Of a DNA stretch of 64,000 nucleotides, positions 34,002 to 43,392 are shown piece after piece. Under the pieces are notes generated by a model. It searched no databases. It had not been told where the DNA came from and was given only the letters and a program-made list of their open reading frames with translations. Each line of letters begins with the position of its first letter. Position 1 is the stretch's first letter. Origin of the DNA: Chryseobacterium sp. OSA05B (GTDB taxonomy: Bacteria; Bacteroidota; Bacteroidia; Flavobacteriales; Weeksellaceae); the NCBI RefSeq assembly GCF_019970065.1, contig NZ_JAHXYH010000001.1, positions 992,001-1,056,000 on the forward strand. The letters run 5' to 3'. Position numbers and translations under genes: made by a program.

Positions 34002-34009
34002 CAAAAGTA
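34002..34009 (-). promoter_or_regulatory. -7 box of the His/Cys-rich protein (possible leaderless start)
   Basis: TACTTTTG on the minus strand, 4 nt before the ATG at 33997. Confidence 0.42.
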
Positions 34010-34084
34010 TGAAAATAATTTAAGTTTTGTTAAAGACTATGTAAAAACTATTCGATAGGTCGGTGAAAGTGATCGTTTGTTACG

Positions 34085-34283
34085 GGGAGAGAGTCAAGAG
34101 TCAAGAGCCAAGAATCAAGATGCTAGAATTCAGACATCAGATTTTAGACACGAGATGAGAGACATGAGACTTTTGTGGTAAATTTTAGTTTCGGGATGCG
34201 CGTTTCGTGTTCGAACCAGCAACTGTCAACCAGCAACTAGTTTCACTACTCTCAAACCGGAATCACGAATCCCACAACTCTTC
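34085..34283. repeat. Low-complexity words and dispersed repeat, copy C
   Basis: From 34088 the sequence is a run of variants of AGTCAAGAG and CAGATTTTAGACACGAGA. From about 34188 the modules TTTCGGGATGCGCGTTTCG, GAACCAGCAACTGTCAACC and CTCTCAAACCGG follow in the same order as copy A. Confidence 0.6.
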
Positions 34284-36209
34284 TTAGCTCAACTGAGAAC
34301 CCAAATGTTCCCATTCCTGTAGAGCAACCTCTAACTCTTCCTTCGTTTTATTGTATTTTTCTAAAGTTTCCTCAGAAGGATTTTCTTTGGTGAATGAAGC
34401 TTCATATTTTTCAATTTCTGCTTCAAGTTCGGAAATTCTTTCTTCTACTTTCTTTAGTTTATTCTGAATATTTTTTTGCTCCTTACTTACGATAGTTGAT
34501 GATTTTTCTTCAACTTTTACTTCTTTCGGAGCCGGTTTTAACTCAACTTTTTCTTCGCTGTGAAGTTTTGCTTTTTCAGCAGAGATTTCTCTAAGGGTTT
34601 CTTTTTGTCTGTATTCAAGGTATTCTCCAACGCTTCCAAGGAATTCTTTCATTCTTCCGTCACGGAATTCGTAGATTTTATCACAAAGTCCGTCTAGGAA
34701 TTCTCTGTCGTGCGAAATTACGATCAATGTTCCTTCGAAATTCTGTAAAGCCAGTTTGATAATTTCCTTAGACTGAATATCAAGGTGGTTGGTAGGCTCA
34801 TCCATGATCAGCGTGTTGAATGGACGAAGCAACAGTTTACAAAGTGCCAGACGGTTTCTTTCTCCTCCGGAAAGTACTTTTGTCTTCTTGGAAACAGCCT
34901 CACCCTGGAAAAGGAAAGATCCTAATAAGTCTCTTACTCTTGGTCTCGTTTCTTCCGTTGCTGCATCTTCAGCTTCTTCTAAAACGGTTTTATTGGGTGT
35001 CAGAACTTCTTCCTGGTTTTGGGCAAAGTATCCGATGTTTACATTGTGGCCTAAATTCCAGGTTCCTGTATGGTCTTTAATATCTCCGGCAAGGATTTTC
35101 GCTAAAGTGGTTTTACCCTGTCCGTTCTGTCCTAAAAGAGCAATTCTGTCTCCTCTCTGAACAATAAAGTCTACTTTATCGAAGATTTGCTTCTTCCCGT
35201 ATGCTTTTCCTAAATTTTCTGCTTCAAAAATTACTTTTCCGGGAACCATAGACTGTACGAAACGGATGTTGAATTTTGAAACATCTTCATTATCCACTTC
35301 AATACGTTCGATTTTGTCCAGTTTTTTGATCAATGACTGTGCAAAAGATGCTTTGGTAGCACTGGCACGGAACTTATTGATGTTGTCCTCCATCTGCTTG
35401 ATCTCCGCATCCTGGTTCTTTTTCGCCCCTATCAGTTTCTCACGGCGCTCTTCACGCATTACGAGATATTTGGAATAGTTGGCTTTGTAGTCGTCAACTT
35501 TTTTATTGTTAATGTCAAAAGTTCTGTTGCAGACAGCGGTCATAAACTGCTTATCGTGACTTACCAGAACAATAGCACCGGGATAATCTTTAAGGAAGTT
35601 TTCCAGCCAGATAATGGATTCCATATCCAGGTGGTTGGTAGGCTCATCGAGAAGCATGATATCATTTTTCTGAAGCAGCAGTTTTGCCAGTTCAATTCTC
35701 ATTCTCCAGCCTCCTGAAAATTCATCGGTGATTTTTTGGAAATCATCAGCTCTAAAACCTAAACCGAACAATACTTTCTCCATATCGCCTTCAAGATTGT
35801 AGGCGTCATGGTTCATCAGAAGGTCATTAAGTTCTGTCATTTTATTGATCAGATCCGTGTAAGCATCACTTTCGTAGTCTGTTCTTACAGCCATTTGGTG
35901 ATTCACATCTTCCAGTTCGTTTTTCCAGGCGTTGATTTGTTCAAAAGCCTGCATGGTTTCTGCCCAGACCGTTCTTCCTTTTACGAAATCCAGATCTTGC
36001 TTCAGAAAACCGATGGTAGCACCTCCTTCGCGGACTACATTTCCTTCATAGAAATTAATTTCCCCGGAAAGCATTTTCAATAAAGTAGATTTCCCTGCTC
36101 CATTTTTCCCTACGAGACCTACTTTATCATCCTTTTTAATGGTGAAATTTGTATTTTGAAACAGATAGTTTCCTGAATGATGTAATCCTAAACCTTGAAC
36201 CGAAAGCAT
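34284..36209 (-). CDS. ABC-F family ATPase (Uup-like)
   Basis: A 641-residue soluble protein with two ABC domains and no membrane part. Domain 1 has Walker A GKNGAGKST, signature SGGWRMRIELAKLL and Walker B LLDEPTNHLD. Domain 2 has GQNGQGKTT, LSGGERNRLALCK and IMDEPTNHLD. The linker and a C-terminal coiled coil (about residues 560-640, ISELEAEIEKYE) match Uup-like ABC-F proteins, which act on the ribosome or nucleic acid. A target-protection antibiotic-resistance role cannot be excluded but is not suggested by the C-terminus. Confidence 0.9.
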   Translation of the reverse strand: MLSVQGLGLHHSGNYLFQNTNFTIKKDDKVGLVGKNGAGKSTLLKMLSGEINFYEGNVVREGGATIGFLKQDLDFVKGRTVWAETMQAFEQINAWKNELEDVNHQMAVRTDYESDAYTDLINKMTELNDLLMNHDAYNLEGDMEKVLFGLGFRADDFQKITDEFSGGWRMRIELAKLLLQKNDIMLLDEPTNHLDMESIIWLENFLKDYPGAIVLVSHDKQFMTAVCNRTFDINNKKVDDYKANYSKYLVMREERREKLIGAKKNQDAEIKQMEDNINKFRASATKASFAQSLIKKLDKIERIEVDNEDVSKFNIRFVQSMVPGKVIFEAENLGKAYGKKQIFDKVDFIVQRGDRIALLGQNGQGKTTLAKILAGDIKDHTGTWNLGHNVNIGYFAQNQEEVLTPNKTVLEEAEDAATEETRPRVRDLLGSFLFQGEAVSKKTKVLSGGERNRLALCKLLLRPFNTLIMDEPTNHLDIQSKEIIKLALQNFEGTLIVISHDREFLDGLCDKIYEFRDGRMKEFLGSVGEYLEYRQKETLREISAEKAKLHSEEKVELKPAPKEVKVEEKSSTIVSKEQKNIQNKLKKVEERISELEAEIEKYEASFTKENPSEETLEKYNKTKEELEVALQEWEHLGSQLS

Positions 36210-36252
36210 TGTGTTAAATAAAAATTAGTGATGAGTAATGAATTTTCGGGTG

Positions 36253-36260
36253 CAAAAGTA
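36253..36260 (-). promoter_or_regulatory. -7 box of the ABC-F gene
   Basis: TACTTTTG on the minus strand, 43 nt before the ATG at 36209. Confidence 0.42.
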
Positions 36261-36325
36261 CGGAAAAAGAAATGAATAGCCCAGAAATAAAAACCGACCG
36301 TCTCAGAGCACCGTTATTGGGTACA

Positions 36326-36355
36326 ATAAAAGGGATGTCCTGCCAGACATCCCTT
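36326..36355 (-). terminator. Terminator of the DUF2235 gene
   Basis: A 10-bp perfect stem, AAGGGATGTC/GACATCCCTT (36330-36339 and 36346-36355), with a short T-run on the minus strand. Confidence 0.82.
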
Positions 36356-36396
36356 CGTAACCTAAATTTAAAACTGAAAAGTACTAACGTATTTAT

Positions 36397-37737
36397 CTAA
36401 TTCTGTTCTGCCGCTACGGATCTCATTTCGATCGTACGGCTCCAGATATCGTTATTCGGAATATTGGTCCCATACAGGAAATCTGCTACAAAACTGTCTT
36501 CGGGAAGATGCAGCTCGGTAAGAAGTCTGGTATGAATTCCCCGGTCTATGGATGTACTGCTGGGTACATTCAGGCCGTTATTGATAAGCTCTGCTTCTAT
36601 TTCCTCTACGGTTTTATGATCGGACGGATCTCTGTACATCCCGTAATTGGCTGAAATATGCGTATAATCTGCCAAACCTGAATAATCATATTTCGGTTTC
36701 ATATCCAGTGTAAAGCTTACGACATAGGCTGAAAGGGCTTTATAAAAATCAGAAAGGAATGGATCATTGGTAATCTCAAGACCTGACTGGGTAAGATCCG
36801 CATTAAATATTCCGGGCACAGCATTATTGGTTTCCTCCAGCATGATCCGCCCATACACAAACGGAAGCGTGTTCAGAACGAGCTCTCTTGAAATATAAGC
36901 CTGCGAGAGCACAACTCCTTTCTCAATTTTAAAATCTGAAAGCAATGCATCCCAGATCTTATTTCCTTCGGCATCGGTTTTTGCGTTTCTTACATCTGAA
37001 ACATAGTCATTCAAATCATTCACATTAATAAAATCTGTAGAAATATATACGGAATGTGCGGCCGGCAAATATCCTCCCCCAACATCAGCGTGGGCTCCGG
37101 GAACAAAAACTTCTTTCCACACAGAACCAGCCGTTTCGGTTTTGGTATCCTGAATATTTTTTGAGTTCTCAAAAAAGCCTGTAAGCGGAAAAAAGAACCG
37201 GCACTCATTGACCGCGCACATATGCAGGGCATTCTCTACTTCCTGCGGCAGCCCCATTTCATAGGTGTTAAAGGGTTTGGATTCAACGGTATCAAAAACA
37301 CCCAGGAACTTTATCCTTACATTGACTTCAGGATATTTCGTCACCAGCTGATTACAGAACTCTCTTGCCAGCATGCTTCCTCTGCTGAATCCATAGACAT
37401 AAAACTGGTACTCTATAGTTTGATCAACAACAAGATTCTGCACATATATATCTGCTTTCTGTAACTTGTCATCAGAAGAATAGCCCTGTGCATCCGGTGG
37501 ATTGGAACATGTAGCCATAGCGAAATTACTGTCTTCACCTCCTGTAACCGTCCCTATTCCTTCTACATATACTTTACTGTCTCCTTTGAATAAATTGAAT
37601 AATTTAAAAATATTAGTGGGTGCTCCTTTGTAGCTTTCATTGTTGGATGAAGGTCTGACAGAAGCTGTTGTATTAATCCCGTTATTTCCTGTTCCGTCAA
37701 AAAAAATTCCGACAGATCGTATTGTATCTTTTTCCAT
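36397..37737 (-). CDS. DUF2235 (Tle1-like) alpha/beta-hydrolase, possible phospholipase
   Basis: A 446-residue protein with the DUF2235 layout: IFFDGTGNNG near residue 11, the nucleophile elbow GFSRG (Ser118), GVFDTV (Asp149) and the family hallmark PGAHADVGGGY (His216, Asp218). This fold includes the type VI secretion lipase Tle1. No signal peptide is present, which suits a cytosolic enzyme or a secreted effector. No VgrG, Hcp, PAAR or immunity gene is adjacent, so an effector role is inference. Monocistronic with its own terminator. Confidence 0.85.
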   Translation of the reverse strand: MEKDTIRSVGIFFDGTGNNGINTTASVRPSSNNESYKGAPTNIFKLFNLFKGDSKVYVEGIGTVTGGEDSNFAMATCSNPPDAQGYSSDDKLQKADIYVQNLVVDQTIEYQFYVYGFSRGSMLAREFCNQLVTKYPEVNVRIKFLGVFDTVESKPFNTYEMGLPQEVENALHMCAVNECRFFFPLTGFFENSKNIQDTKTETAGSVWKEVFVPGAHADVGGGYLPAAHSVYISTDFINVNDLNDYVSDVRNAKTDAEGNKIWDALLSDFKIEKGVVLSQAYISRELVLNTLPFVYGRIMLEETNNAVPGIFNADLTQSGLEITNDPFLSDFYKALSAYVVSFTLDMKPKYDYSGLADYTHISANYGMYRDPSDHKTVEEIEAELINNGLNVPSSTSIDRGIHTRLLTELHLPEDSFVADFLYGTNIPNNDIWSRTIEMRSVAAEQN

Positions 37738-37896
37738 CGCTGTGTTTTGCTTTAATTGTTAAAAGTTTTCCTCAACATCTTCATGATCTGATTCTGCTTT
37801 GATTTCCGTAAAAACTTATTTTTCAAATTAACGGAAGAAGGAAAAGCAATACTAGCGTGAAAAATACCAAATAAAAAATTCCGTATTTCTACGGAA

Positions 37897-38574
37897 TCAC
37901 ATTTTATCTAGAGAATATATATTGTTCACAACGGCGTAGATGACAATCCCTACCGTGTTCTTTGCCCCGATTTTTTCCAGAATCCGCTGGCGATGGCTTT
38001 CTACCGTCCTGGGGCTGATGAAGAGCTTCTCACCTATCTCGTTATTGGTGTATTCCTGGCAGATCAGTTTTACGACGTCTTTTTCCCGTTCAGACAGTTC
38101 GTCTTCCATTTCAAAAAGAGATTTCTTCTTGGCAGAGCTGTTCATATAGGTAAACAGCATCTGATGGTCTTCGGCAGTAAAGAAAACGCCATTTTTATGA
38201 ACCATCGTAATGGCATCGATAAATGTTTTCTTGTCCGAGTTTTTAGGGAGAAAAGCAGAAACCCCCAACTTGACCATATATCCCAGAATGGAAGTTTTGT
38301 AGTGGGAAGAAAGGATGATAATTCTGAGCTCAGGATGTTTTTCTTTAAGAATTTCTACCAGTTCAAAGCCGTTCATAGGCTGCATCTGTACGTCTACCAG
38401 AGCTATATGAGGAAAATCGTCTTCGGAAAGGTCTCCCAGTTTCTCTATAAAATCAGGGCCATTATTGGACGTAAGGCAAACGGAAATATTCTTTTCATTC
38501 GAAAGCAGCATTTTGACCCCTTCCAGGATCAGCTGTTCGTCATCAATTAAGGCTATTTTGATTTGGGAGTTCAT
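37897..38574 (-). CDS. NarL/LuxR-type response regulator
   Basis: A 225-residue two-domain regulator. The receiver domain has the acidic pair Asp11-Asp12, phospho-acceptor Asp61 in ALVDVQMQPMNGF, and a switch ILSSHYK. The C-terminal GerE/LuxR helix-turn-helix reads LSEREKDVVKLICQEYTNNEIGEKLFISPRTVESHRQRI. It overlaps the end of the kinase gene by 32 bp, so the pair is translationally coupled and is probably a cognate two-component system. Confidence 0.93.
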   Translation of the reverse strand: MNSQIKIALIDDEQLILEGVKMLLSNEKNISVCLTSNNGPDFIEKLGDLSEDDFPHIALVDVQMQPMNGFELVEILKEKHPELRIIILSSHYKTSILGYMVKLGVSAFLPKNSDKKTFIDAITMVHKNGVFFTAEDHQMLFTYMNSSAKKKSLFEMEDELSEREKDVVKLICQEYTNNEIGEKLFISPRTVESHRQRILEKIGAKNTVGIVIYAVVNNIYSLDKM

Positions 38575-39334
38575 TGTTTTTTGGAATTATAATGATTAAA
38601 CGGGTTCCTTTATTTAAGGTACTTTTCCATTTATGGACGGCGTTCATGGATTTTATTCTGGATTCGATGTTCTTGATTCCCATTCCTTTTTTCACGATAT
38701 CATAATCAAATCCCTGCCCGTTGTCTGAAATGATCACCGCCATATTTTTGGGATAATCTTTGATATAAATCCAGAGATCCGTCGCTGTGGAATGTTTGAT
38801 CACATTGGTCGTAAATTCCTGGATAATCCTGTAGAGCTGTACTTCCACAAAGATATCTTTTTTCTCATATCCGGGCATCACCTGCATAGAGATATTAATT
38901 TTGTGCGAAAGGTTGGCGATCAGTTCTTCTACATACAGTACAAATCCAACCGATTCAAGGTTGACGGGGTATAATGAATGTGAAATACTGCGGGCCGCAT
39001 CAATAAGAGATGACATCTGACTGTAAATATTTTTCTTGATCACCTCGTCGCCTTTGGTATCCAGATTATTCATCCAAAGTGAAAGGATATTGAGACGGTT
39101 TCCGATATCATCATGAATCATGACCGCTATTCTTTTTCTTTCTTCTTCCTGTGCTTTGATGTTTTCAAGTACCAGTTTTTTCTGGTGAAGAACTTCCGCT
39201 TCATGCTGAACATTTTTCTCCTTAATGATACGGCTGATAAAAGAGCGATAGGCAATGAGAATAAAAGATACGATAACTGCTATGGTAACAATTATAAGGA
39301 TCAGCAGGCTAATATTTAAGGTTACTTCTTTAAT
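38543..39334 (-). CDS. NarL-type sensor histidine kinase with a non-standard start
   Basis: A HisKA_3-type kinase. From ATG 39121 the frame begins MIHDDIGNRLN, but it remains open upstream and encodes ENIKAQEEERKRIAV before it, the normal lead-in to the phospho-acceptor His, preceded by a membrane helix LNISLLILIIVTIAVIVSF. No ATG, GTG or TTG exists in that extension. I place the start at ATT 39332-39334, giving 263 residues, with His74 as phospho-acceptor. The ATP-binding domain has EFTTNVIKHS, SDNGQGFDY and GMGIKNIESR. The start overlaps the upstream gene's stop codon. Confidence 0.8.
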   Translation of the reverse strand: MKEVTLNISLLILIIVTIAVIVSFILIAYRSFISRIIKEKNVQHEAEVLHQKKLVLENIKAQEEERKRIAVMIHDDIGNRLNILSLWMNNLDTKGDEVIKKNIYSQMSSLIDAARSISHSLYPVNLESVGFVLYVEELIANLSHKINISMQVMPGYEKKDIFVEVQLYRIIQEFTTNVIKHSTATDLWIYIKDYPKNMAVIISDNGQGFDYDIVKKGMGIKNIESRIKSMNAVHKWKSTLNKGTRLIIIIPKNNELPNQNSLN

Positions 39335-39945
39335 TTGATGAAGGTATATAAAAATGAACAGTATAAAATGCTTGACAGAATATTATTCGCGCTTAGAATA
39401 ATATAATAGTCATTTTCTGACAGATTCGCGATTTGGTGCTGAATAATAAAAATAAAGACCGAAACGGAATAATAGAAAAAAATACATGCATCTACAAGAA
39501 GAAAACGGTTCTGTGTAGAAGCATCTTTGATTTCCCGGATCAGGGCAACCCCTGAAAGGCAGATGATGATAATGTTGGAAATCACCTTGACAATATCACT
39601 GTTAAAAGGGTAATTAAATACATACTTCGATACCATAAATCCAGCCGCCAGTAACGCTGTGATGCCCAGAAAATACTTGGGAACCTCCAGTTTCCTGATA
39701 AACAAGGCGGTAACCAGAAAGAATTCCCCGGCTATGTACAGAGGATACAGAAAGGAAGTATCATTAAGATTGAACACATAAGGCAGAACGAGGTTCAGCA
39801 GTTCTATAAAAAAAAGAAAAGCAATACAGTGAAAATATTGCTTCTCTTTATTATTCAGTATACGGTATTTTGCTGCTCCCAAAAGTATGATGGACAGAAG
39901 CAGACCATAGTTTAGGAATAAAATTGCTTTAAAAAAATCTGTCAT
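39322..39945 (-). CDS. Polytopic membrane protein upstream of the kinase
   Basis: A 207-residue protein with about six membrane helices, for example LFLNYGLLLSIILLG near the N-terminus and SNIIIICLSGVALI in the middle, and a short basic C-terminus KLKK. I recognise no family. It ends inside the kinase reading frame, which starts about 10 bp before its stop codon, so it may be a sensory partner of the two-component system (inference). Confidence 0.7.
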   Translation of the reverse strand: MTDFFKAILFLNYGLLLSIILLGAAKYRILNNKEKQYFHCIAFLFFIELLNLVLPYVFNLNDTSFLYPLYIAGEFFLVTALFIRKLEVPKYFLGITALLAAGFMVSKYVFNYPFNSDIVKVISNIIIICLSGVALIREIKDASTQNRFLLVDACIFFYYSVSVFIFIIQHQIANLSENDYYIILSANNILSSILYCSFLYTFIKLKK

Positions 39946-39964
39946 TCCTATCTATACTACGTAT

Positions 39965-40705
39965 TTAAAATCCAAGTTCAGGAATACGGCAAACAGGCGG
40001 ACATGGTTTCGCCCAATCGTAGGTATTTGAAATAGTTTCTGTGCTTTCTCCATCCTGAAGAAGTTGATGGAACGAGATGAAGATCACTGTTACCAGCATT
40101 CTCTGGTAAATATCGTTGTATTTGAGACCAAACGAACATTTGATCCCGGTAACTTCCGGATACGGGTGAGAAAGATCCGCCATAGGAATATAAAATCTTT
40201 TAAAAATTCTCTCTCCTCCGAATTCTGTACACTCGCGGAAGAACCACTCCATGCCTTCATTTTTCCAACGCTCAATCGCTTCTACAGCGATATCCTGGTC
40301 AAGAATTGGCTGGTTGGTTACCGGAAGATTTGTATTGGTATTGTCATCTATTTTTGCAAGGTCACTGGAAAGAACAGCGTTTTTTACAATGGTAAATTCT
40401 TTTGTTTCCTGCAGTCTTATATTTTGTTTAAATACCTGGAGCTTGGTGTATTGATATTCCACAACACTTTTGTCAATATGTCCTGTCTCATCCAAAGGAA
40501 GGAAAATCAGAACCATGCAGCCTTCAAATACGCCCACTTCCGCACAGAGGTCCGGGTAATTATTTTTCTCTTTGATTTTATCAATCTGCTCTTTAGACAG
40601 TTCAAAGATTTGATTGGTTTGTGTGATCAGCTGTGTGATCAAATAGTAATCTGACCGATATTTGCGCCACTCAGCGACTGCCAGTTTATAATCGTTCTCG
40701 TTCAT
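39965..40705 (-). CDS. Uncharacterised soluble protein at the head of the two-component operon
   Basis: A 246-residue soluble protein with no signal peptide or membrane helix. Visible stretches are NENDYKLAVAEWRKYRSDYYL, EVGVFEGCMVLIFLPLDETGH, ECTEFGGERIFKRFYIPMADL and VCRIPELGF. I do not recognise it. It is 19 bp upstream of the membrane-protein gene in the same direction. An immunity or regulatory role next to the DUF2235/DUF5715 genes is possible but not supported by sequence. Confidence 0.65.
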   Translation of the reverse strand: MNENDYKLAVAEWRKYRSDYYLITQLITQTNQIFELSKEQIDKIKEKNNYPDLCAEVGVFEGCMVLIFLPLDETGHIDKSVVEYQYTKLQVFKQNIRLQETKEFTIVKNAVLSSDLAKIDDNTNTNLPVTNQPILDQDIAVEAIERWKNEGMEWFFRECTEFGGERIFKRFYIPMADLSHPYPEVTGIKCSFGLKYNDIYQRMLVTVIFISFHQLLQDGESTETISNTYDWAKPCPPVCRIPELGF

Positions 40706-40974
40706 AATTTCATGGTTTATTTAGTCGCATAAAATTATATAAACTAAACCTCCTGCACAAATAATCGTATCATAAATTTATTATTCGTAAAACAAATTTA
40801 ATTTTAAGACACAAAAATTGGCAAAACATTACAAAGCAGTTGGTGATATATGATGGACAAGTCTATTCAGACAGCAGGATACAACAATGACAGGTATAAT
40901 ATGAGATGAAAATTGTTTAACGAATTGCGGGGTATTGCAGGAATTAAAATTGAAAGAAAATGAGGAAAAGGAAA

Positions 40975-41595
40975 TCAATAATTCCTTACCGTAATATGAT
41001 AACAGCTCTGCTGCCTTTCTTTGATGTAATAAATTCTACCGGCCGCTGCATAATACTTTAAAACTTTTTCCAGTGCCACTTCCATTTTCGGATTGTACTT
41101 CAGAACATCATTAAACCGGATATAAGAAATATCAAAAGAGTTTCCGTAATTGTGGGAACTTATTCCCATTGAAGCATTCGAATTCACCCTTCTCAGCCTG
41201 CACTGATCCTCAAGTGTTCTGGTGATGGATGAAACAGTGAACGTATGTCCTTTTGTTTCTTTACTGAATCTGGATGCCATTTTTTCCAATGTAGCTTTCG
41301 CTTTGGAAACCATATAGGCACGGCTGTAATCAAGTTTCTGAACACGGTAGCCTTTTCCGCTCTTTTTTATTTTATGAAATTTTCCGCTGTTGATGTATTT
41401 CTGTACCGTTTTTGAGTCTGTCAGCAGCTTTACCCCAAAACTTCGGGAAGCATCCAGATGCGACTTGTACAGTGCCGTTGGCTCTACTTTCAGTACCGAT
41501 GAAAGATCATAACAGGGAAGTGCTTTTTTTGTTCCCTGAGAATAATAAAAGCTATACATAAAAGGCACGAAGGCCACACACAAAAACTTTCTCAT
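40975..41595 (-). CDS. DUF5715 exported protein (peptidase M15-like)
   Basis: A 206-residue protein with a signal peptide (residues 1-20, FYYSQ). The pattern SSITRTLEDQCRLRRVNSN, SSHNYGNSFDISY and CYHITVRNY gives His148-x6-Asp155 and His200, the metal-binding layout of M15/VanX-type D,D-peptidases, with Arg126 nearby. A peptidoglycan-directed activity is therefore plausible. I recall DUF5715 from Bacteroidota, sometimes near secretion loci. It stands alone in its orientation. Confidence 0.8.
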   Translation of the reverse strand: MRKFLCVAFVPFMYSFYYSQGTKKALPCYDLSSVLKVEPTALYKSHLDASRSFGVKLLTDSKTVQKYINSGKFHKIKKSGKGYRVQKLDYSRAYMVSKAKATLEKMASRFSKETKGHTFTVSSITRTLEDQCRLRRVNSNASMGISSHNYGNSFDISYIRFNDVLKYNPKMEVALEKVLKYYAAAGRIYYIKERQQSCYHITVRNY

Positions 41596-41779
41596 TAACC
41601 ATGCTTTTAAATTACTAAACGAAAGATAAACATTTATGCCATATCATTCAACCCCCGCATAATGCCATCCTAAAAAAATTCCCAACAAACATCAAACCAA
41701 ATTATTAAATCTCTAATTTTAAGTTAAGAAAACATAAAATATTTTTCTATTTTAACTTTTTATTTTAAAATTTAAATTT

Positions 41780-41787
41780 TACATTTG
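41780..41787 (+). promoter_or_regulatory. -7 box of aqpZ
   Basis: TACATTTG lies 24 nt before the aqpZ ATG. The -33 element is weak. Confidence 0.5.
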
Positions 41788-41811
41788 AGATACATTTAAA
41801 TAATAAACAAC

Positions 41812-42534
41812 ATGATTAAAAAACTTTTTGCTGAATTTTTCGGCACATTTTGGCTTGTTTTCGGTGGCTGCGGAAGTGCAGTTTTTGCTGCCGGAGTTCC
41901 CGATATCGGAATTGGCCTGCTGGGCGTAGCTTTAGCTTTTGGTCTTACCGTTCTTACGATGGCTTATGCCGTCGGGCACATTTCTGGCGGACATTTCAAT
42001 CCGGCAGTATCGTTTGGACTTTTGGCAGGAGGCAGATTTTCTGCCAAAGATCTTATCCCTTACGTTGTAGCGCAGTGTCTTGGGGCATTGGTTGCTGCAG
42101 GATGTCTTTACGTGATCCTTAACGGCTCCGGAGCTGTAGATTTTTCTAAACCGGGAGCTTTTGCCACCAATTTTTACGGAGAAGCCGTTTACAATGGAAA
42201 AGCTTTTAGTATGGGAGCCGCATTCCTTGCAGAATTTTTACTAACAGCCTTCTTCCTGATCGTGATCATGGGAGCTACAGACAAATGGGCTAATGGAAAG
42301 TTTGCAGGTATCGCTATCGGTCTTGCATTAACATTGATCCACCTTATTTCTATTCCAATTACCAATACTTCAGTAAACCCGGCCAGATCGCTTTCACAGG
42401 CAGTATTTACTGGTGGGCTTGCGATGTCACAGCTTTGGCTGTTCTGGGTAGCGCCTATTGCAGGAGGAATTGTAGGAGGACTGATCTACAAGTTTTTGCT
42501 TCAGAGAGATTCAACGGAAGTCGTTGCGGATTAA
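41812..42534 (+). CDS. aqpZ: Aquaporin Z
   Basis: A 240-residue water channel of the inner membrane with six helices. Both NPA motifs are intact: [15 protein letters not shown] (first loop) and [15 protein letters not shown] (second loop). The Arg after the second NPA and the preceding [10 protein letters not shown] form suggest a water-selective aquaporin rather than a glycerol channel. It has its own TACATTTG box. Confidence 0.95.
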   Translation: MIKKLFAEFFGTFWLVFGGCGSAVFAAGVPDIGIGLLGVALAFGLTVLTMAYAVGHISGGHFNPAVSFGLLAGGRFSAKDLIPYVVAQCLGALVAAGCLYVILNGSGAVDFSKPGAFATNFYGEAVYNGKAFSMGAAFLAEFLLTAFFLIVIMGATDKWANGKFAGIAIGLALTLIHLISIPITNTSVNPARSLSQAVFTGGLAMSQLWLFWVAPIAGGIVGGLIYKFLLQRDSTEVVAD

Positions 42535-42600
42535 TACCCAACATTATAAAAAAAAACATAGGCTGTCATTTTTTGGCGGCCTATTTTATGATCGTGTTGG

Positions 42601-42735
42601 AAGTAGTTGCAGGGTGTGAGTTTGAGGGTTGGAGTGTTTTTGGGTTTGAGCGTGTATGAGTAGAAAATTAGTTGCTGGTTGATAACTGCTGGTTCGAATC
42701 CCGAAACCCGCATCCCGAAACTAAAATTCACCCCA
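42601..42735. repeat. Dispersed intergenic repeat, copy D (inverted)
   Basis: The modules seen in copy A appear here in the opposite orientation: GAGTTTGAGGGTTGG, GTTGCTGGTTGATAACTGCT, GGTTCGAATCCCGAAACCCG. The 295-bp gap has no gene. Confidence 0.6.
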
Positions 42736-42829
42736 AAAGGTCTTATGGATACAATCATGATTCACCATTCACTTACGAAGTAAAATTGACCATTGACTTA
42801 TTAAAATAGTCTGATGTCTGCCATCTACC

Positions 42830-43369
42830 TCACTTCTTCATATCAAAAGGATTTTTAAAGATAAGTTCTTCCTGTTTTCCTTTGATTTCCATTTTACGCT
42901 GCAGTAAATTCAGGGCCATTTTACGGATAAAAAGATCCTTGTCATTCAGTTTCCAGTAAGGATCTTCATGGACTCTTTTCGGGCTGCGGATAAGATAAAA
43001 TTCCGTTTCCCAGGTATCTTCATTATGGTAAAATTCAATAATTCCGCAGTGCTCCGGAATCAAACTATGGTCTACCATACCCATCGGAAGCAGAAAACTG
43101 AACGTATTGCAGATATAATCGCCACAGGAAATTTTATCATGTTTCAGAAATTTCTCTCCTGTTTCTTTATTGAGATATGATTTTTTGAAATCGTTTTTAA
43201 AATCGCTTTTAGAAAGCTTGATCTCTATTTCATGGCTGAAACCATCAGCATCTATGAACAGCATATCCGCTTCCCAGTCGGCCTGGAAATAATTCGTCAG
43301 CACAATTTCTTTTTCAAAATCGCAGTGGGAATGAATATAGGCATGAACAAGTTCTTCTATTTTCAACAT
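42830..43369 (-). CDS. PD-(D/E)XK nuclease-like protein (MmcB-like)
   Basis: A 179-residue soluble protein. The sequence WEADMLFIDADGFSHEIEIKLSKSDF gives Asp35, Glu49 and Lys51, a D-x13-E-x-K pattern that fits the PD-(D/E)XK nuclease core, with a following KKSYLN block. This resembles MmcB-like and other small nuclease-fold families in DNA repair. Enzyme activity is inference. It is the last gene of an operon with the exported protein and LuxE-like gene; no terminator is obvious behind it. Confidence 0.68.
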   Translation of the reverse strand: MLKIEELVHAYIHSHCDFEKEIVLTNYFQADWEADMLFIDADGFSHEIEIKLSKSDFKNDFKKSYLNKETGEKFLKHDKISCGDYICNTFSFLLPMGMVDHSLIPEHCGIIEFYHNEDTWETEFYLIRSPKRVHEDPYWKLNDKDLFIRKMALNLLQRKMEIKGKQEELIFKNPFDMKK

Positions 43370-43392
43370 GACTGTTACCGTTTAAATTGAGT

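Noticed and set aside
36397..37737. Confirmed T6SS effector
   Set aside because: The lipase motif is clear, but no T6SS gene or immunity gene is in the window, so a secreted role stays a hypothesis.
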